A DNA stretch of 8,592 bases from UASB124 sp041662445. GTDB lineage: Bacteria > Babelota > Babeliae > Babelales > RVW-14. The notes beneath the pieces are model-generated. The model was given only the letters and a program-made list of their open reading frames with translations. It did not search any database and was not told where the DNA came from. Positions 5,431 through 8,592 of the stretch are shown here, in pieces (position 1 is the first letter of the stretch; each line of letters starts with the position of its first letter). The DNA lies in assembly GCA_041662445.1 (NCBI GenBank), contig JBAZSL010000028.1:1-8592 (forward strand), given 5' to 3'. The position numbers were made by a program, and so were the translations under genes.

Positions 5431-6153
5431 ATGAAGTTTTTTAGATTCGCTACACGCGTTGCATTTTGTGGAATTCTGTGTGCCCTGTCCTGCACCATAT
5501 GTACAGCGATGCAGATGGAGCCGGAAGATAAAAATATTATCTGCATTGGGCAAAAAGCGGCTGCATACCAAGCCTGGCGAAGCGCAAACCCTGCTGATCA
5601 ACACAACATAGCCACCATTATTAATGAAACAGCAAAAGATTTAGGCCTCTTTTATAAAATCAGAAATCAACTCAAAACCGGTCAACCAATTGATATGGAA
5701 CAATTACAATTGCTTATTCCACAAATTACTGACGGAATGATTCGACAAAAAGCAAAAAACTTGCTGGACCGTACGCGCCAACTTAAAATTCTTGACGGAG
5801 AGATCACCAGCTTCTCCACATCTACCACAATTTCTGATTTAGAAGGCGCTGAAGAGCACCTTCAACGAATACTTTATACCATAAAAACCAACCCTGAAGG
5901 CAGTGCGTATCTCCCTCAAGCGATTTTTGCGATCATTATGGCCAATGATTCTGCGCAACTAAAAAAGCTTGAGGAACTCGAGACCAAATTAAAGAACGTA
6001 CATAAAGATTTTGTAGTCAAAACCTACAAATATGATTTCGAATTTTCAAACGTAGCTGTTGATATGAAGCCTGATTGGCTCGAAAAGTTCATTGAGCACT
6101 TTCATGAAGAAGCAAGAGAGGCTCAAAAGAAAAAAAAGGGAGAGAGAGAATGA
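5431..6153 (+). CDS. Small secreted helical protein of the same family (gene C)
   Basis: 240 aa, no recognised family. It begins 3 bp after gene B stops; its Shine-Dalgarno GGAG (5421-5424) lies at the end of gene B, so translation is probably coupled. Residues 1-26 form a signal peptide with a basic start (MKFFRFATR) and a Cys-rich core ending T-A before M27-Q28-M29. The signature Q41-x2-A44-x3-A48-W49 follows, then a short helix (HNIATIINETAK) like those in the paralogues. The rest is predicted helical, with IRQKAKNLLDRTRQL resembling the run-up to the His-Asp repeats of gene D. The C-terminus is very basic (QKKKKGERE). It lacks the RING and the proline linkers, so it may be a minimal version of the family or a partner of B and D. 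The lone mature Cys is C38. Confidence 0.92.
   Translation: MKFFRFATRVAFCGILCALSCTICTAMQMEPEDKNIICIGQKAAAYQAWRSANPADQHNIATIINETAKDLGLFYKIRNQLKTGQPIDMEQLQLLIPQITDGMIRQKAKNLLDRTRQLKILDGEITSFSTSTTISDLEGAEEHLQRILYTIKTNPEGSAYLPQAIFAIIMANDSAQLKKLEELETKLKNVHKDFVVKTYKYDFEFSNVAVDMKPDWLEKFIEHFHEEAREAQKKKKGERE
6132..6138 (+). other. Candidate -1 slippery heptamer at the gene C / gene D junction
   Basis: The tail of gene C has eight A's followed by GGG. In the gene C frame this reads A-AAA-AAG, the same heptamer as the E. coli dnaX frameshift site. A -1 slip here reads on through GGG AGA GAG AGA into the ATG of gene D, in frame and without a stop. GA-rich Shine-Dalgarno-like sequence (6138-6148) is downstream rather than upstream, and I see no clear downstream hairpin. 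Ordinary translational coupling explains the junction equally well. Confidence 0.25.
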
Positions 6154-8592
6154 AGATCAATAACGTCGGTACGCACCCCACTATTTTAAGCATCATGTGC
6201 CTCACGTTGTGCAATCTATCTGCGATGCAAATGGAGCTGGAATATTCGCCTCAAAAGCAGGGAATCTTTGATGCACAACAAATAGCTGCTCGTGCTGCAT
6301 GGGATAAAAAAGATCAAGGGCTGACGGCTCCACTAATTACGTCGATTGTCGATCGTGCACTTAAGAGCTCAAGTCCATTTTCACATGCTTTGCAAGAAGT
6401 AGCAGGACAAGCCGAAGATCAGGAATTTTTGCGGGAACTGCAACAAACACCACAAGAAGATTATGCCAGCGGCGTATCCACGTACATTATTACGCAGCTC
6501 CTTATTCCATTTGTCGATGCAGATGCAATGGGTGAAAAAATAATTCAGAAGCGTATTCCAACCATTTCTAAAGATCAATTATGGCCGAGAGCGATAGCAA
6601 GTATCAAAGCAGTTAAAGCTGCTATAGAAAAAGATGATCAAGACAAATTTAGCAAGGCAATAGGTGCAATTGGCAGTTCAAGTGTACGCACAAGGCTTAC
6701 TGAAAAATTTGATTATAAACACATGCAAAAAGAGATCATCACGAAGATCGAAGCGGCACTTGAATCAATAAAAACTCTTGGCCATACGCACCCTGAACAT
6801 GTTGAATATCGGATAAACTTCCACAAAGATGAAATCAGCCAATTGCTCGCAACATTAGCGAAAACGCCAGATAGTTCAGCAATGCAGGAAAAAGCACAAA
6901 AGGCACTACGAGAACATGATCTAAGCCTCACGAAAGAAACTGAAGCAATCGTTTCCCCTATCAAGCAAGTATTTCAAGCCGCTGCCCAAAAGACATTTAA
7001 AGAAATTGCCAAAACGCTTAACGCCATAAATTTAGAAGGAACACTGCAACAACTGCGACTCATTAAGCTACAGATTGTTAACCCTGCTTCTATTATGCCT
7101 CAAATTACCTCAATTGCCGCTGTGCTTTATGTAGGATTCATTGTTACTGAACTCAATAAAGAAATTAAGCCTCAACAAGCACAACAGATGAAAACAAATA
7201 TCCAAAATTATTTGAGGAACATTCCACCAGATACTGAAGATTTTACACAGGCAAATAGGGCAATCACAGAACATGATCAATCTATCGTTAAAGAAATAAC
7301 GAAAAAGATTGCACCCATCAAAGCAGCTTTGGAACAAGATAAAAATTTTAGAGAAATGGGACAACTTCCGGTTATTGCACAAACAAATTTTGCTACATAT
7401 GAACAAGAGATTTCGCAACAAATAGAACATATCGTTAATCAACAATCATTACTCGCGATACGGAACGCCTTTATCCCTATTTTAAAACTGGGGGGAATAA
7501 TACAGCAACTCAGTAAAGGGATTTCAAAGTCCATCGAGAGAGACTCTATCAATCTGTGGTTACAACAAACGTTACCTGTTCAAAGCATAAACGCACGCGC
7601 ACTCAAAGCAACTCAAGATTACGATCAAGAACTCTTGGCAACGGCGCAATCAGCTGGCTATGTAAGCGAACGCCAACTATTTTTTGATCCAGATAAAGAA
7701 CAATTAGCAGAAATTATGGTCGCGATCGCATCAGACAAAGATACAGACGTAATGATGATCCCAGCGCATATGAAAAAAATTACAAAGCCAGAAATACGAC
7801 GACAAGCACAAGCTTTAATCGATAAACATGACGCCAATTTATTAGAAAAAATTGGGGAGGCACAGCGGCGACAACAAAATCCTGAAGTCTTGATCAAAAA
7901 AATTATTGATCCTCAAACACAAGTTGTGTTTGATATTGATGAGATCAAAAAAGAGCTTGAAAAAGGCCAGGCAGCCGATTTAGCAAAAATACAAAAGCTT
8001 CAACGTACACTTACAGATAAGAAAATTACGATCGATCAATCGATTCAAGAAGCAATTAACGAGGCTTTTCGGGTCCATGATCAACCATTGATAGCTAGCA
8101 TCGAGCAAGAATTGGGGAAAGGGCCTGGAATCATTAACATAAAAACGATCAAAGACTCTCTTGGCAAAATTATTGACGCGGCCCAACGAGATCAAATTAA
8201 ACGTAAAATACTCACTCACGACGACATCATTTTAGGAAAAATTCGGATTGCTCTTGGTAAACCATACCGCGCAGAGTTAAGCCCTGATATTGCAAAAAAC
8301 AAACAAGCCCGCCATGAGTGGTTAGCAAAAACAAACAGCGCTCTCTCGGCACTCACATCACAAATTATCGATGATGTTAAAAAAGGAGAAGCAAGGCGCA
8401 GTTGCGAACAAGCGGAAAGAATAGCGGTCAAACCTGTTGCTGATGCAGAAGGAAGATTCCCAACAATTTCAGATGACCTTGAGCAGCAATGGCAGAAACT
8501 TCAAGCTGCAGCAAAAACCGATAATTGGGCAGGTGTTGAAAGATTAGGTCGAGAGATTATCGCAGCCTACCTAAATTATTATCCTCAATTTC
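6150..8592 (+). CDS. Large secreted helical-repeat protein, 3' end beyond window (gene D, partial)
   Basis: Open from ATG 6150 to the window edge (814 codons plus one base, no stop). The ATG overlaps the stop of gene C (ATGA), with a purine-rich GGGAGAGAGAG just upstream. Residues 1-25 are a signal peptide ending L-S-A before M26-Q27-M28. The signature Q43-x2-A46-x3-A50-W51 follows, then TAPLITSIVDRAL, like the same region of gene A. The rest is helical and rich in Gln, Lys, Ile and Ala. It is punctuated by His-Asp motifs at 256, 375, 560, 643 and 690, with diverged versions at 191, 417 and 491. Each opens a helix such as HDDIILGKIRIALGKP, closely matching gene A repeats. A hydrophobic stretch at 322-332 is too short to be a convincing membrane span. 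The one mature Cys seen is C752. No catalytic motif is visible; function unknown, perhaps a scaffold or host-interaction protein. Confidence 0.9.
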   Translation, partial: MKINNVGTHPTILSIMCLTLCNLSAMQMELEYSPQKQGIFDAQQIAARAAWDKKDQGLTAPLITSIVDRALKSSSPFSHALQEVAGQAEDQEFLRELQQTPQEDYASGVSTYIITQLLIPFVDADAMGEKIIQKRIPTISKDQLWPRAIASIKAVKAAIEKDDQDKFSKAIGAIGSSSVRTRLTEKFDYKHMQKEIITKIEAALESIKTLGHTHPEHVEYRINFHKDEISQLLATLAKTPDSSAMQEKAQKALREHDLSLTKETEAIVSPIKQVFQAAAQKTFKEIAKTLNAINLEGTLQQLRLIKLQIVNPASIMPQITSIAAVLYVGFIVTELNKEIKPQQAQQMKTNIQNYLRNIPPDTEDFTQANRAITEHDQSIVKEITKKIAPIKAALEQDKNFREMGQLPVIAQTNFATYEQEISQQIEHIVNQQSLLAIRNAFIPILKLGGIIQQLSKGISKSIERDSINLWLQQTLPVQSINARALKATQDYDQELLATAQSAGYVSERQLFFDPDKEQLAEIMVAIASDKDTDVMMIPAHMKKITKPEIRRQAQALIDKHDANLLEKIGEAQRRQQNPEVLIKKIIDPQTQVVFDIDEIKKELEKGQAADLAKIQKLQRTLTDKKITIDQSIQEAINEAFRVHDQPLIASIEQELGKGPGIINIKTIKDSLGKIIDAAQRDQIKRKILTHDDIILGKIRIALGKPYRAELSPDIAKNKQARHEWLAKTNSALSALTSQIIDDVKKGEARRSCEQAERIAVKPVADAEGRFPTISDDLEQQWQKLQAAAKTDNWAGVERLGREIIAAYLNYYPQF
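6915..8262 (+). repeat. His-Asp helical repeats of gene D
   Basis: Full motifs occur at H256-D257, H375-D376, H560-D561, H643-D644 and H690-D691, with Tyr replacing His at 417 and 491. Typical openings are DKHDANLLEKIGEA, RVHDQPLIASIEQELGKG and THDDIILGKIRIALGKP. Spacing varies from 42 to 119 residues, so the units are diverged and some may contain insertions. Confidence 0.5.

Noticed and set aside
5431..5520. Lipoprotein signal (lipobox) in gene C, given Cys residues in the signal peptide.
   Set aside because: The Cys positions are preceded by ALS, TI or similar, not L-[AS]-[GA]-C. The T-A before Met-Gln fits ordinary signal peptidase I cleavage.
7113..7145. Possible membrane helix in gene D (residues 322-332, IAAVLYVGFIV).
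   Set aside because: Too short and flanked by polar and charged residues; more likely a buried helix.
6915..8222. His-Asp motifs in gene D as an HD-family phosphohydrolase.
   Set aside because: HD hydrolases need a spaced H...HD...D set in one domain. Here HD recurs at the start of each repeat with no other conserved His or Asp, so it looks structural.

Overview
The window looks like an effector or surface-protein locus from a bacterium living inside or on a eukaryotic host. The evidence is four consecutive plus-strand genes that all encode Sec-type signal peptides. One of them ends in a textbook RING-H2 zinc finger, a eukaryotic ubiquitin-ligase fold rarely found in bacteria outside host-associated lineages. 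Bacterial features are clear: Shine-Dalgarno sites, a start codon 3 bp past the previous stop, a 4-bp ATGA overlap, hairpin terminators and TGA used as stop. My best guess for the organism is Candidatus Dependentiae (TM6/Babeliae) or a similar amoeba symbiont. This is inference only, because no marker gene is present.

Layout. Positions 1-243 hold the possible tail of an upstream gene, two adjacent hairpins (the second terminator-like) and a REP-like GC-rich palindrome. Gene A (318-3908) encodes a secreted protein of about 1196 aa, built of alpha-helical repeats separated by four proline-rich linkers, and is followed by a strong hairpin terminator. Genes B (4075-5427, RING-H2 protein), C (5431-6153, 240 aa) and D (6150 to beyond the window, at least 814 aa) form a tight operon. 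Gene D has no stop in the window but is open from its ATG to the last base.

What ties the locus together. (1) All four proteins start with a signal peptide ending in Ala followed by Met (Met-Gln in three). About 23-26 residues into the mature protein all carry the signature Q-x2-A-x3-A-W, followed by a similar amphipathic helix, so they look like paralogues sharing an exported N-terminal module with different bodies. (2) Genes A and B have near-duplicate promoter and leader regions, aligned without gaps from a -35-like TTGCAY to the start codon, which suggests co-expression. (3) Genes A and D share a short helical repeat with the signature D-x2-[ILV]-[LI]-x2-[IFL]-x3-L, often preceded by His. 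I recognise no named family for A, C or D. A plausible but unproven reading is a co-regulated set of exported host-interaction proteins in which B may act on host ubiquitin.
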